Assembly (NCBI GenBank): GCA_024236415.1
Contig: JACKKN010000009.1
Span: 1-64,000, forward strand
Length of the DNA: 64,000 bases
Direction: 5' to 3'
DNA from: Hyphomicrobiales bacterium
GTDB taxonomy: Bacteria; Pseudomonadota; Alphaproteobacteria; Rhodospirillales; JACKKN01
The notes below the pieces were generated by a model. It worked only from the letters and a program-made list of their open reading frames with translations. It was not told the origin of the DNA and ran no database searches. A program made the translations under genes and the position numbers. Below are positions 30,266 through 39,516 of this stretch, piece by piece. Numbering within the stretch: position 1 is the stretch's first letter; each line of letters begins with the position of its first letter.

Positions 30266-33200
30266 ATGGTCGAAGCCCACCCCCTGGACGACCGGTTCCT
30301 GAAGCGGTTCGGGGCCTACTGGTACCTCGACCGCGGCGGCGCCGGGTTCGACCACGGCCTGGACTGGTCGTTCGGCTGGACCCTGCCGCGGCTGGCCGGC
30401 CAGCGGGACCTGCCGGGGGATCCAATGGGTGACGAACCACGGACGGACGCCGGCGGCTGGATCACCCTCGCCGACACCGGGGCCGCCCGCGACGACTCCA
30501 CCCCGGTAACCGCGCCCGCGGTCCTGCCTGGCGATTCCGGCTTCACCTACCAGTGGCACCTGTGGAACCCCTCGGGCGTCGACCTGAACGTGGCCCCGGT
30601 GTGGGACGACTACACCGGCGCCGGGGTGGTGGTGGGGGTGATCGACGACGGCATCCACTACAACCACCCGGACCTGGCGCCCAACTACCGTTCCGACATC
30701 GACTGGGACGCCCGCGACAACGACGCCGATTCCCTGGCCGGCAGCGGCGATTCCCACGGCACCGCCGTCAGCGGCGTGATCGCCGCCGAGGAAAACAACG
30801 GCGGCCTGGTGGGGGTGGCCTACGACGCCGACCTGACCATGTTCCGCATGGGTTTCGGGGCCAACGGCTCGCAGGCCCAGGAACTGGCGCAGATGCAGAA
30901 CATCGCCGGGGTCGACGTTTCCAACAGCAGCTGGGGCTACAACGGCTACTTCTACGACAACTTCGACTCGCCCACCTTCGCCGCCATCGGCCAGGCCATA
31001 GAGGACGCGGCGGCCAACGGCCGCGGCGGGCTGGGCACGGTGATGGTCTTCGCCGCCGGCAACGAGGGCGGGGAGGGGCAGAACACCAACTACCACAGCT
31101 ACCAGAACAGCCCCTACGAAATCACCGTGGGCGCGCTGGACTCCAACGGCGACGCCGCCTCGTTCACCACCCCGGGGGCCACGGTCCTGGTCTCGGCGCC
31201 GGGGGTCGGCATCTACACCACCTATCCCGACCCGTCCTACTACGCGGTGGCCAGCGGCACCTCGTTCTCGGCACCGGCGGTGTCGGGGGTGGTGGCCCTG
31301 ATGCTGGAGGCCAACCCCGACCTGGGCTACCGCGACGTACAGCAGATCCTGGCCTATTCGGCGTGGAACACCGACCCCACCGATCCGGGTTGGCAGACCA
31401 ACGGCGCCGCGGACTGGAACGGCGGCGGCCTGACCGTCGACGACAGCTACGGCTTCGGGCTGGTGGACGCCCATGCCGCCGTCCGCCTGGCGGAGACCTG
31501 GTCGGCCCAGTCCACCTTCGCCAACCTGCAGACCGTTTCCCAGTCCTCGTCGCCGGGAACGGCCATCTCCAGCACCCAGACGGTGGTGGACACGGTCACC
31601 TTCTCGGCCGGCCTGGACATCGACTGGGTGCAGGTGGACCTGGACATCTCGCACACCTGGATCGGCGACCTGACCGTGTCGCTGACCTCTCCCGACGGCA
31701 CCGTCAGCCTGCTGGTGGACCGGCCCGGGGTCGGCGACCCCGACCTCACCAGCCTGGGCACCAGCCAGAACAACATCTCCTTCACCCTGGGGTCGGTGCA
31801 GTTCTGGGGCGAGGACGGGGTCGGCGACTGGACCCTGGCCGTCAGCGACGCCGTCGCCGCGGAGAACGGTACGCTCCTTTCGTGGTCGCTCGTGCTGCTG
31901 GGCGACGTACCGGGCGATGACGACACCTATGTCTTCACCGACGAATGGAGCGGCCTGGGCACCCTGGCCGGTCGCCAGACCCTGGTCGACACGGCCGGCA
32001 CCGACACCCTCAATTTCGCGGCCCTCACCGATGGCCTGACCATCGATCTGACGCCGGGGTCGACCCAGTCGCTGCTGGGAAATCCGCTGACCTTCGACGC
32101 GGGCAGCCTGTTCGAGAACGCCTGGGGCGGCGACGGCGACGACGTCTTCACCGGCAATGCTGCCGGCAACGCGCTCTACGGCATGCGCGGCGACGACAGC
32201 CTGAGGGGCGGCGGCGGCGACGACCTGCTGGACGGCGGCGCCGACGGCGCGTCCGGCGACACCGCCGTCTTCGCCGGCGTGCGCGGCGACTATGCGGTGT
32301 CCCTGGACCAGGGCGTCTACACCCTGGTCGGGCCGGACGGCACGGACCAGGCGGTGGGGATCGAGTGGTTCGCCTTCGACAACGGCACCTCGACGGAAAC
32401 GATTTCGGTCGACGACATTCTCACGGTGCCGACGCTTCCCGACCTGACCGTGCAGTCCCTGTCGGCGGACAACACCAACCCCGACGCCGGCGCCACCATC
32501 ACCGTGGACGTAACGGTGTGGAACCAGGGCGACGGTGCCGCCGGGGCGAATGAGACCCGGATCTACCTGTCCGACGACGCCACCATCGACGCCTCGGACA
32601 CCCTGCTGGCGACGGCGGCCACGGGCGCCCTGGCGGCCGACGCAACGGAAGGCGAGAGCGAGCAGGTGACCCTGCCGGGCGGGCTCAGCGGCACCTACTA
32701 CATCGGCGCCCTGACCGATGCCGGCGCGGCGGTGGCGGAATCCGACGAGACCAACAACGCGGCGTCCCTGACAATCGACATCGCGCCGGTGGTGCAGCCG
32801 TTCGCCCCGTCGGCCATTTCCGGGCTGGTGCAGTGGCTTGACGCGGCCGACGCGGCGACCCTGACCGACGCCGGCAGCGACGGCGACCTCGACCTGTGGG
32901 CGGACAAGGGGGGCTCGGGCAACGACGGCCTGGGCCTGGCCGGCGGGCGCGACCCGATGCTGGCGGCGTCGTCGTTCAACGGGCTGGACGCGGTCTCGTT
33001 CGACGGGGTGGACGACGCCCTGCAGGTGGCGGACACCCTGGACCTGAACACGGGGGCGTCCTATGACGGGCGGACGATCGCGGTGGCGTTCCAGACCGGC
33101 GCGGACGTGGCGGCGCGGCAGGTGGTGTACGAGGAGGGGGGCGCCCTGCGCGGTCTGAACCTCTACATCGACGGCGGCAGCCTGTACCTGGGCGGGTGGA

Positions 33201-36200
33201 ACCTGGCCGAGACGGTCTGGGGCCCGTCGTTTTTGGACGCGGCGGTGTCGGCGGACACCGGGTACGTGGCGACGCTGACCTTCGACGGTGCGGCCGGGAC
33301 CCTGTCGGGGACCCTGAACGGGGTGTCCATGGGGACGGTGGCGGCGGACACCCTGTACATCCACAGCGGCGACATCGGCCTCGGCGCCATGCTGGACGCC
33401 AGCTACTTCCACGACGGCGCTGCCAGCGGCAGCGGCTTCTCCTTCGCCGGCGACATCGGCGAGCTGGTGCAGTACGACCGGGCCCTGGGCGGGGCGGAGC
33501 AGGCGCTGGTCGAAGGCTACCTGATGGACAAGTGGGTCGGTGACTACACGCCGCCGCCGTTCGCCCCGTCGGCCATTTCCGGGCTGGTGCAGTGGCTTGA
33601 CGCGGCCGACGCGGCGACCCTGACCGACGCCGGCAGCGACGGCGACCTCGACCTGTGGGCGGACAAGGGGGGCTCGGGCAACGACGGCCTGGGCCTGGCC
33701 GGCGGGCGCGACCCGATGCTGGCGGCGGCGTCGTTCAACGGGCTGGACGCGGTTTCCTTCGACGGGGTGGACGACGCCCTGCAGGTGGCGGACACCCTGG
33801 ACCTGAACACGGGGGCGTCCTATGACGGGCGGACGATCGCGGTGGCGTTCCAGACCGGCGCGGACGTGGCGGCGCGGCAGGTGGTGTACGAGGAGGGGGG
33901 CGCCCTGCGCGGTCTGAACCTCTACATCGACGGCGGCAGCCTGTACCTGGGCGGGTGGAACCTGGCCGAGACGGTCTGGGGCCCGTCGTTTCTGGACGCG
34001 GCGGTGTCGGCGGACACCGGGTACGTGGCGACGCTGACCTTCGACGGTGCGGCCGGGACCCTGTCGGGGACCCTGAACGGGGTGTCCATGGGGACGGTGG
34101 CGGCGGACACCCTGTACATCCACGGCGGCGACATCGGCCTCGGCGCCATGCTGGACGCCAGCTACTTCCACGATGGCGACGCCAGCGGCAGCGGCTTCTC
34201 CTTCGCCGGCGAGATCGGCGAGCTGGTGCAGTACGACCGGGCCCTGGATGGCGCGGAGCAGGCACAGGTCGAAAGCTACCTGATGGACAAGTGGACCGGC
34301 GACTACACGCCGCCGCCCAACCAGCCGCCGATGGCCGTGGACGACGGGCCGGTGAAGACGGTGGACGGCGCCGCCGTGGTCATCAACGTGCTGGCCAACG
34401 ACACGGACGCCGAGGACGGCCAGCCGACGCTGGTCGGGGTGCAGACCCAGGGAACCCACGGCCTGGCGGTGGCCAACGTCGACGGCACCATCACCTATAC
34501 CCCGGACGATCCGGCCTATGTCGGTGCCGACAGCTTCGTCTACGAGGTGACCGACAGCGATGGCGAGACCGACCAGGCCACGGTGACCATCGACTCGACC
34601 GTCGCGCCGCCGTTCGCCCCGTCGGCCATTTCCGGGCTGGTGCAGTGGCTTGACGCGGCCGACGCGGCGACCCTGACCGACGCCGGCAGCGACGGCGACC
34701 TCGACCTGTGGGCGGACAAGGGGGGCTCGGGCAACGACGGCCTGGGCCTGGCCGGCGGGCGCGACCCGATGCTGGCGGCGTCGTCGTTCAACGGGCTGGA
34801 CGCGGTCTCGTTCGACGGGGTGGACGACGCCCTGCAGGTGGCGGACACCCTGGACCTGAACACGGGGGCGTCCTATGACGGGCGGACGATCGCGGTGGCG
34901 TTCCAGACCGGCGCGGACGTGGCGGCGCGGCAGGTGGTGTACGAGGAGGGGGGCGCCCTGCGCGGTCTGAACCTCTACATCGACGGCGGCAGCCTGTACC
35001 TGGGCGGGTGGAACCTGGCCGAGACGGTCTGGGGCCCGTCGTTTTTGGACGCGGCGGTGTCGGCGGACACCGGGTACGTGGCGACGCTGACCTTCGACGG
35101 TGCGGCCGGGACCCTGTCGGGGACCCTGAACGGGGTGTCCATGGGGACGGTGGCGGCGGACACCCTGTACATCCACAGCGGCGACATCGGCCTCGGCGCC
35201 ATGCTGGACGCCAGCTACTTCCACGACGGCGCTGCCAGCGGCAGCGGCTTCTCCTTCGCCGGCGACATCGGCGAGCTGGTGCAGTACGACCGGGCCCTGG
35301 GCGGGGCGGAGCAGGCGCTGGTCGAAGGCTACCTGATGGACAAGTGGGTCGGTGACTACACGCCGCCGCCGTTCGCCCCGTCGGCCATTTCCGGGCTGGT
35401 GCAGTGGCTTGACGCGGCCGACGCGGCGACCCTGACCGACGCCGGCAGCGACGGCGACCTCGACCTGTGGGCGGACAAGGGGGGCTCGGGCAACGACGGC
35501 CTGGGCCTGGCCGGCGGGCGCGACCCGATGCTGGCGGCGGCGTCGTTCAACGGGCTGGACGCGGTTTCCTTCGACGGGGTGGACGACGCCCTGCAGGTGG
35601 CGGACACCCTGGACCTGAACACCGGGGCGTCCTACGACGGGCGGACGATCGCGGTGGCGTTCCAGACCGGCGCGGACGTGGCGGCGCGGCAGGTGGTGTA
35701 CGAGGAGGGGGGCGGCCTGCGCGGACTGAACCTCTACATCGACGGCGGCAGCCTGTACCTGGGCGGGTGGAACCTGGCCGAGACGGTCTGGGGCCCGTCG
35801 TTCCTGGACGCGGCGGTGTCGGCGGACACCGGGTACGTGGCGACGCTGACCTTCGACGGTGCGGCCGGGACCCTGTCGGGGACCCTGAACGGGGTTTCCA
35901 TGGGGACGGTGGCGGCGGACACCCTGTACATCCACGGCGGCGACATCGGCCTCGGCGCCATGCTGGACGCCAGCTACTTCCACGATGGCGACGCCAGCGG
36001 CAGCGGCTTCTCCTTCGCCGGCGAGATCGGCGAGCTGGTGCAGTACGACCGGGCCCTGAATGGGGCGGAGCAGGGGCAGGTCGAGGGCTATCTGATGGAC
36101 AAGTGGCTGCCCGGCGGCGCGCCGGCGGCGCTGGCGGAGACCGAGGTCGAGGTGCCGCCGCCGCCCATGGTGGGGGAGGCCGACGGCGGCTATTCCGTGG

Positions 36201-36253
36201 TCGCCGCCACCACGCCCCTGACCCTGACCATCGACCCCCTGCTGGCCGGCTAG
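30266..36253 (+). CDS. Giant multidomain subtilisin-like (S8) protease with RTX-like and LamG-like repeats
   Basis: A 1995-residue secreted protease. The S8 catalytic triad is clear: Asp127 in VIDDGIHYNH, His164 in DSHGTAVSG, Ser333 in GTSFSAPAVSG. After it come a proprotein-convertase P-domain (about 417-547), a hemolysin-type calcium-binding segment (NALYGMRGDDSLRGGGGDD, 630-665), a CARDB domain (725-840), two LamG-like domains (846-1351), a cadherin/Ig-like domain (1352-1449) and two more LamG-like domains (1450-1946). There is no N-terminal signal, so type I secretion by a C-terminal signal is likely; no ABC/MFP exporter is near. Start ATG 30266 has GAGG upstream. Confidence 0.93.
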   Translation: MVEAHPLDDRFLKRFGAYWYLDRGGAGFDHGLDWSFGWTLPRLAGQRDLPGDPMGDEPRTDAGGWITLADTGAARDDSTPVTAPAVLPGDSGFTYQWHLWNPSGVDLNVAPVWDDYTGAGVVVGVIDDGIHYNHPDLAPNYRSDIDWDARDNDADSLAGSGDSHGTAVSGVIAAEENNGGLVGVAYDADLTMFRMGFGANGSQAQELAQMQNIAGVDVSNSSWGYNGYFYDNFDSPTFAAIGQAIEDAAANGRGGLGTVMVFAAGNEGGEGQNTNYHSYQNSPYEITVGALDSNGDAASFTTPGATVLVSAPGVGIYTTYPDPSYYAVASGTSFSAPAVSGVVALMLEANPDLGYRDVQQILAYSAWNTDPTDPGWQTNGAADWNGGGLTVDDSYGFGLVDAHAAVRLAETWSAQSTFANLQTVSQSSSPGTAISSTQTVVDTVTFSAGLDIDWVQVDLDISHTWIGDLTVSLTSPDGTVSLLVDRPGVGDPDLTSLGTSQNNISFTLGSVQFWGEDGVGDWTLAVSDAVAAENGTLLSWSLVLLGDVPGDDDTYVFTDEWSGLGTLAGRQTLVDTAGTDTLNFAALTDGLTIDLTPGSTQSLLGNPLTFDAGSLFENAWGGDGDDVFTGNAAGNALYGMRGDDSLRGGGGDDLLDGGADGASGDTAVFAGVRGDYAVSLDQGVYTLVGPDGTDQAVGIEWFAFDNGTSTETISVDDILTVPTLPDLTVQSLSADNTNPDAGATITVDVTVWNQGDGAAGANETRIYLSDDATIDASDTLLATAATGALAADATEGESEQVTLPGGLSGTYYIGALTDAGAAVAESDETNNAASLTIDIAPVVQPFAPSAISGLVQWLDAADAATLTDAGSDGDLDLWADKGGSGNDGLGLAGGRDPMLAASSFNGLDAVSFDGVDDALQVADTLDLNTGASYDGRTIAVAFQTGADVAARQVVYEEGGALRGLNLYIDGGSLYLGGWNLAETVWGPSFLDAAVSADTGYVATLTFDGAAGTLSGTLNGVSMGTVAADTLYIHSGDIGLGAMLDASYFHDGAASGSGFSFAGDIGELVQYDRALGGAEQALVEGYLMDKWVGDYTPPPFAPSAISGLVQWLDAADAATLTDAGSDGDLDLWADKGGSGNDGLGLAGGRDPMLAAASFNGLDAVSFDGVDDALQVADTLDLNTGASYDGRTIAVAFQTGADVAARQVVYEEGGALRGLNLYIDGGSLYLGGWNLAETVWGPSFLDAAVSADTGYVATLTFDGAAGTLSGTLNGVSMGTVAADTLYIHGGDIGLGAMLDASYFHDGDASGSGFSFAGEIGELVQYDRALDGAEQAQVESYLMDKWTGDYTPPPNQPPMAVDDGPVKTVDGAAVVINVLANDTDAEDGQPTLVGVQTQGTHGLAVANVDGTITYTPDDPAYVGADSFVYEVTDSDGETDQATVTIDSTVAPPFAPSAISGLVQWLDAADAATLTDAGSDGDLDLWADKGGSGNDGLGLAGGRDPMLAASSFNGLDAVSFDGVDDALQVADTLDLNTGASYDGRTIAVAFQTGADVAARQVVYEEGGALRGLNLYIDGGSLYLGGWNLAETVWGPSFLDAAVSADTGYVATLTFDGAAGTLSGTLNGVSMGTVAADTLYIHSGDIGLGAMLDASYFHDGAASGSGFSFAGDIGELVQYDRALGGAEQALVEGYLMDKWVGDYTPPPFAPSAISGLVQWLDAADAATLTDAGSDGDLDLWADKGGSGNDGLGLAGGRDPMLAAASFNGLDAVSFDGVDDALQVADTLDLNTGASYDGRTIAVAFQTGADVAARQVVYEEGGGLRGLNLYIDGGSLYLGGWNLAETVWGPSFLDAAVSADTGYVATLTFDGAAGTLSGTLNGVSMGTVAADTLYIHGGDIGLGAMLDASYFHDGDASGSGFSFAGEIGELVQYDRALNGAEQGQVEGYLMDKWLPGGAPAALAETEVEVPPPPMVGEADGGYSVVAATTPLTLTIDPLLAG
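32801..33559 (+). repeat. LamG-like coding repeat R1
   Basis: 253 codons starting FAPSAISGLVQWLDAADA. Almost identical at DNA level to R3 at 34613, 1812 bases further on (both read SGDIG and AASGSG), and close to R2/R4. Confidence 0.95.
33560..34318 (+). repeat. LamG-like coding repeat R2
   Basis: Same start as R1; variant bases (GGDIG, DASGSG, AAASFNG) are shared with R4 at 35372, again 1812 bases away. Confidence 0.95.
34613..35371 (+). repeat. LamG-like coding repeat R3
   Basis: Near-identical copy of R1. R1-R2 and R3-R4 are the two halves of a large internal duplication separated by the Ig-like domain at 34319-34612. Confidence 0.95.
35372..36106 (+). repeat. LamG-like coding repeat R4
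   Basis: Near-identical copy of R2, with a few more substitutions (GGGLRGL for GGALRGL) and a different C-terminal linker, consistent with slightly more drift at the end of the array. Confidence 0.93.
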
Positions 36254-36328
36254 GGCGGCGCCGGGCGCGGCGACGCCGACCTTGCCTCGGCGCCCGAAAA
36301 CCCGTACTTAGTCAGCGGATCCGGGTTC

Positions 36329-36405
36329 CGGGGAGTGGCGCAGCCTGGTAGCGCATCTGCTTTGGGAGCAGAGGGTCGCTGGTTCGAATCCAGTCTCCCC
36401 GACCA
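36329..36405 (+). tRNA. tRNA-Pro (UGG)
   Basis: 77 bases with a perfect 7-bp acceptor stem (CGGGGAG/CTCCCCG), D-arm GCGCAGCCTGGTAGCGC, anticodon stem TCTGC/GCAGA with loop TTTGGGA (anticodon TGG), T-arm with GGTTCGAATCC, and encoded CCA at 36403-36405. Confidence 0.98.
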
Positions 36406-36457
36406 ACAGCGTCGGCGCCCCCTTGGGGGCCCGGGGGCGACCAGGGCGGAGGTGAGG

Positions 36458-36754
36458 ATGGTCAAGGTGCGAATCTACCAGCCGGCGAAGACGGCCATGC
36501 AGTCGGGCCGCGGCAACACGCGCCGGTGGGTCCTGGAATACGAGGCGGTGGCGCCCAAGCGCATCGACCCCCTGATGGGGTGGATCGGCTCGCCCGACAC
36601 CGGCGGCCAGGTGCGCATGAAGTTCGACAGCAAGGACGACGCCGTCGCCTTCGCCGAGAAGAACGGCTTCGAGTACCGGGTGGTGGAGCCCAAGCAGCGC
36701 CGCATCCGGCCCAAGAACTACGCCGACAACTTCAGCTACGAGCGGGTGCGCTGA
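36458..36754 (+). CDS. NDUFS4-like ETC complex I accessory subunit
   Basis: A 98-residue protein of the ETC_C1_NDUFA4/NDUFS4 family, an accessory subunit of NADH:ubiquinone oxidoreductase found in alphaproteobacteria and mitochondria. Recognisable are VRIYQPAKTAMQSGRGNTRRWVLEY, PLMGWIGSPDTGGQVRMKFDSKDDAVAFAEKNG and RPKNYADNFSYER, all family hallmarks. The start ATG 36458 follows the very strong RBS GGAGGTGAGG. The gene sits between tRNA-Pro and tRNA-Arg on the same strand. It supports an alphaproteobacterial host. Confidence 0.95.
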   Translation: MVKVRIYQPAKTAMQSGRGNTRRWVLEYEAVAPKRIDPLMGWIGSPDTGGQVRMKFDSKDDAVAFAEKNGFEYRVVEPKQRRIRPKNYADNFSYERVR

Positions 36755-36787
36755 CCCGCGCCGTCGGCGTTGCCGAGCCGGCCTTGG

Positions 36788-36864
36788 GGCCCCGTAGCTC
36801 AACTGGATAGAGCAGCGGACTTCTAATCCGCAGGTTGCAGGTTCGAGCCCTGCCGGGGTCGCCA
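36788..36864 (+). tRNA. tRNA-Arg (UCU)
   Basis: 77 bases with acceptor stem GGCCCCG/CGGGGTC (one G-T pair), D-arm GCTCAACTGGATAGAGC, anticodon stem GCGGA/TCCGC with loop CTTCTAA (anticodon TCT), T-arm GCAGGTTCGAGCCCTGC and encoded CCA at 36862-36864. Confidence 0.98.
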
Positions 36865-37214
36865 CCGCCGCGCCGCCCGGCGGGCGCTGCCCGGTGCCGG
36901 CCAGGATGGGCGGCGCCAGAACGGCGAAAGCCGCCGGTCGCGGAACCGGCGGCTTTCCTGCGCGATTCCAGGGACAGATTGGAAAGAGCGCGCAAACTTA
37001 GTCCTGTGTACCCGGGGCATATGTTAGCCAAAGGCGACAAATCCTTTTGTTACCGTTTTCGGAAGGTTTTGTGACAACCTGCCCCCTGTTCCCCGACCCC
37101 TGGCCCCCGACCCCCGATCCCGGCCCGGGCGCGGGGCGCCGGCGGGCTATCGCCGGGCCCGCGGCTCGCCTATGATCGCCGCCGCATTGGCCGACCCGGG
37201 GAGGCAGGACCACC
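36865..37214. other. 350-bp gap after tRNA-Arg
   Basis: Holds the terminator at 36927-36956 and an AT-richer stretch (36980-37075) that may be the promoter of the following gene. No open frame is supported. A minus-strand frame of about 100 codons crosses the tRNA and is rejected. Confidence 0.4.
36927..36956 (+). terminator. Intrinsic terminator after tRNA-Arg
   Basis: AAAGCCGCCGGT and ACCGGCGGCTTT form a perfect 12-bp inverted repeat with a six-base loop; only three T residues follow, then TCC. Being symmetrical it could stop both strands. Confidence 0.75.
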
Positions 37215-38861
37215 ATGAACCACGGTATGACCCACCGCATGAACCACGGCATGATCAGCGCGCCGCAGCCCGAGGCGGTGGAGGCGGGCTACCTGGTGCT
37301 GCGCGACGGCGGCAACGCGGTCGACGCGGCGGTGGCCTGCGCCCTGGTGCAGACGGCGGTGGACCCGCAGATGAGCGGCATCGCCGGCTTCGGCTGCATG
37401 CACATCCTGGCCCCGCGCCAGGGCGTGCACCAGGTGCTGGACTTCCACGGCCGCGCCCCCCTGGCGTCGCGCGAGGACATGTGGGCCGACCTGGTGGAGC
37501 GCGAGACCGAGGACGGCTTCGGCTTCGTGCTCAGGGGCCGGGTCAACGAGATCGGCTACGGCTCCATCACCACGCCCATGACGCTGAAGGCCCTGGCCAC
37601 GGCGCTGGAGCGGTGGGGCACCCGGCCCCTGGCGGAGCTGATCCGGCCGGCCATCGCCCACGCCGAGGAGGGCGTGCTGGTGCGCCCGCACATGGCCTAC
37701 TACTGGAACCTGGTGTCCGACGCCGGCCGGGTGTCGACCCTGGACCGGTTCCGCGCCCACCCCGAGGCGCGGCGCATCTACCTGAAGGACGACGGCACCC
37801 CGCGCAAGCCCGGCGAGGTGCTGCGCAACCCGGACCTGGCGCGCACCTACCGGCGCATCGCCGAGCACGGCGCCGACGACTTCTACACCGGCGCCCTGGC
37901 CGCCGAGATCGCCGCCGACATGGCGGCCAACGGCGCCCTGCTGGGGGCCGAGGACCTGGCCCGGGTGGCGCCCGAGGACCGGCAGCCGCTGTGGGGCACC
38001 TACCGCGGCCGGCGCGTGGCCACCAACCCGCCGCCCGGCGGCGGCATCATGGTGCTGGAAATGCTGAACATCCTGGCGCATTTCGACCTGGCCGCCATGG
38101 GCCACAACTCGCCCGACTACATCGCCACCGTGTCCGAGGCCATGAAGATCGCCACCGTGGACAAGGACCGCCACGTCGGCGACCCGCGGTTCGTGGACGT
38201 GCCGGTGGACCGGCTGCTGTCGGCCGACCACGCGGCGGCCATGGCGGCGCGCATCCGGTCGGGCGAGAAGACGGCGGTGCCGCGCTACCGCGCCGACGGC
38301 GCCGGCGCCCACGCCGAGTCGCGCGACACCACCCAGGTCTGCGCCGTCGACGCCCAGGGCACCTGCGTCACCATGACCCATTCCCTGGGCATGCCGGCGG
38401 GGGTGGTCACGCCGGGGCTGGGCTTCATGTACAACGGCTGCATGGGGGTGTTCGACCCGCGCCCGGGGCAGACCGGGTCGGTGCAGCCGGGCAAGGCCCG
38501 CTTTACCGCCATGTGCCCGACCATCCTGTTCGACGGCGACGGACCCGAGCTGCTGATCGGTGCCCCGGGCGGCACCTACATCACCATGGGCGTGCTGCAG
38601 GGGATCCTGAACGTCATCGACTTCGGCATGGACGCCCAGCAGGCGGTGTCGGCGCCGCGCTTCTGCACCACGTCCGAGGTCATCGACGTGACCAACCGCA
38701 TCCCCCGCTTCGTGCAGCGCGACCTGGAGGCCCGGGGCTACGCCGTGCGCCGGTCGTACCTGAACTACCACTTCGCCGGGGTGCACGCCCTGCGTTGCCG
38801 CGGCGGGGTGTGGGACGGCGGCGCCGACCCGGCCCGCGACGGCATGGTCATGGCCTGCTGA
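37215..38861 (+). CDS. Gamma-glutamyltransferase family protein
   Basis: A 548-residue GGT-family protein. N-terminal ISAPQPEAVEAGYLVLRDGGNAVDAAVACALVQTAVDPQMSGIAGFG and the block YGSITTPMTLKALATALERWG are typical. The nucleophile that becomes the new N-terminus after self-cleavage is probably Thr372 in SRDTTQVCAVDAQG; GAPGGTYI near residue 454 is the family glycine motif. No signal peptide is visible, unlike periplasmic Ggt, so a cytosolic acylase or glutathione hydrolase-like role is possible. Start at 37215 has GGAGG-like AGGACC upstream; further in-frame ATGs at 37227, 37239 and 37251 exist. Confidence 0.88.
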   Translation: MNHGMTHRMNHGMISAPQPEAVEAGYLVLRDGGNAVDAAVACALVQTAVDPQMSGIAGFGCMHILAPRQGVHQVLDFHGRAPLASREDMWADLVERETEDGFGFVLRGRVNEIGYGSITTPMTLKALATALERWGTRPLAELIRPAIAHAEEGVLVRPHMAYYWNLVSDAGRVSTLDRFRAHPEARRIYLKDDGTPRKPGEVLRNPDLARTYRRIAEHGADDFYTGALAAEIAADMAANGALLGAEDLARVAPEDRQPLWGTYRGRRVATNPPPGGGIMVLEMLNILAHFDLAAMGHNSPDYIATVSEAMKIATVDKDRHVGDPRFVDVPVDRLLSADHAAAMAARIRSGEKTAVPRYRADGAGAHAESRDTTQVCAVDAQGTCVTMTHSLGMPAGVVTPGLGFMYNGCMGVFDPRPGQTGSVQPGKARFTAMCPTILFDGDGPELLIGAPGGTYITMGVLQGILNVIDFGMDAQQAVSAPRFCTTSEVIDVTNRIPRFVQRDLEARGYAVRRSYLNYHFAGVHALRCRGGVWDGGADPARDGMVMAC

Positions 38862-38874
38862 GCCGGCCCCGGGC

Positions 38875-39387
38875 TCACGGGTCCCCGGGCACGGCCCGGG
38901 TCAGGGCCTCCAGGAACACGGGCAGTTCGGCGGGTTCGACCCGGCCGTGGCCGGCCAGGAACCCGGCCACGTCGCGGCCGGTGTAGCGGCCCACCAGGCG
39001 GCCGTCGCGCAGGGCCAGGAAGGCGCGCGCCAGGTCGCGGGCGCGGCCGTGGCAGATGGCGCATTTGGCGCGGAACTTGCCTTCGGCCAGGACCTGGAAG
39101 CGGAACAGGTCCACCAGCAGGGCGATCTCGGCATCGGTCAGGCGGCCGTAGTGGCCGGCCAGGAAGACGGCGATGTCCTCGCCCGACTGGCGGCCGACCA
39201 GGTGCGTGCCGGCCGCCACCCCCAGGCGTTCCCGCGCCAGGCCGCCGGCGTGGGCGTGGCAGCGGCCGCAGCGGGCCTCGAACAGGCGGTGGGGGTCGCC
39301 GGCGGCCGACACCGGCCCCGGGGCCGGCGCCAGAACGGCGAGCACGGCCAGCAACAGGGCAGCGGACAGGTGGCGGCGAGCCTGCAT
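38875..39387 (-). CDS. Periplasmic diheme cytochrome c without Met ligands
   Basis: A 170-residue protein: signal peptide to about SAA (residue 29), then two c-type heme sites, CGRCH at 40-44 and CAICH at 109-113. The two halves are duplicates, each ending in FLAGH(Y)GR followed by an AE-rich helix. No methionine exists in the mature protein, so the usual distal Met ligand is missing; the His in each FLAGH is a candidate, giving bis-His hemes. An electron carrier is probable. The gene converges with the GGT gene. Confidence 0.85.
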   Translation of the reverse strand: MQARRHLSAALLLAVLAVLAPAPGPVSAAGDPHRLFEARCGRCHAHAGGLARERLGVAAGTHLVGRQSGEDIAVFLAGHYGRLTDAEIALLVDLFRFQVLAEGKFRAKCAICHGRARDLARAFLALRDGRLVGRYTGRDVAGFLAGHGRVEPAELPVFLEALTRAVPGDP

Positions 39388-39516
39388 GGCGGCACCAGGG
39401 CAAAGGGCTTACCGATGACCTATGCCCGTCGGGACCGCGAATCAAGCGGCCCGGGACCGCGGCAGAAAAGAAAAGCGCGGCCCGGGGGCCGCGCCGTTGG
39501 GGCCGCGGGGGCGGCG

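Noticed and set aside
30230..35983. A 1917-codon open frame antisense to the giant protease
   Set aside because: It follows from GC-rich third positions of the sense gene; its product is a repetitive Arg/Val/His-rich string that only mirrors the sense repeats.
32801..36106. Large repeats as a mobile element
   Set aside because: They lie in frame inside one gene, encode protein domains and have no terminal inverted repeats or transposase.
36329..36864. tRNA pair as an integration site of an island
   Set aside because: The flanks are ordinary genes, with no integrase and no repeated tRNA 3' end seen nearby.
36732..37040. Minus-strand frame of 102 codons over tRNA-Arg
   Set aside because: It is antisense to a tRNA and a terminator and has no protein-like composition.
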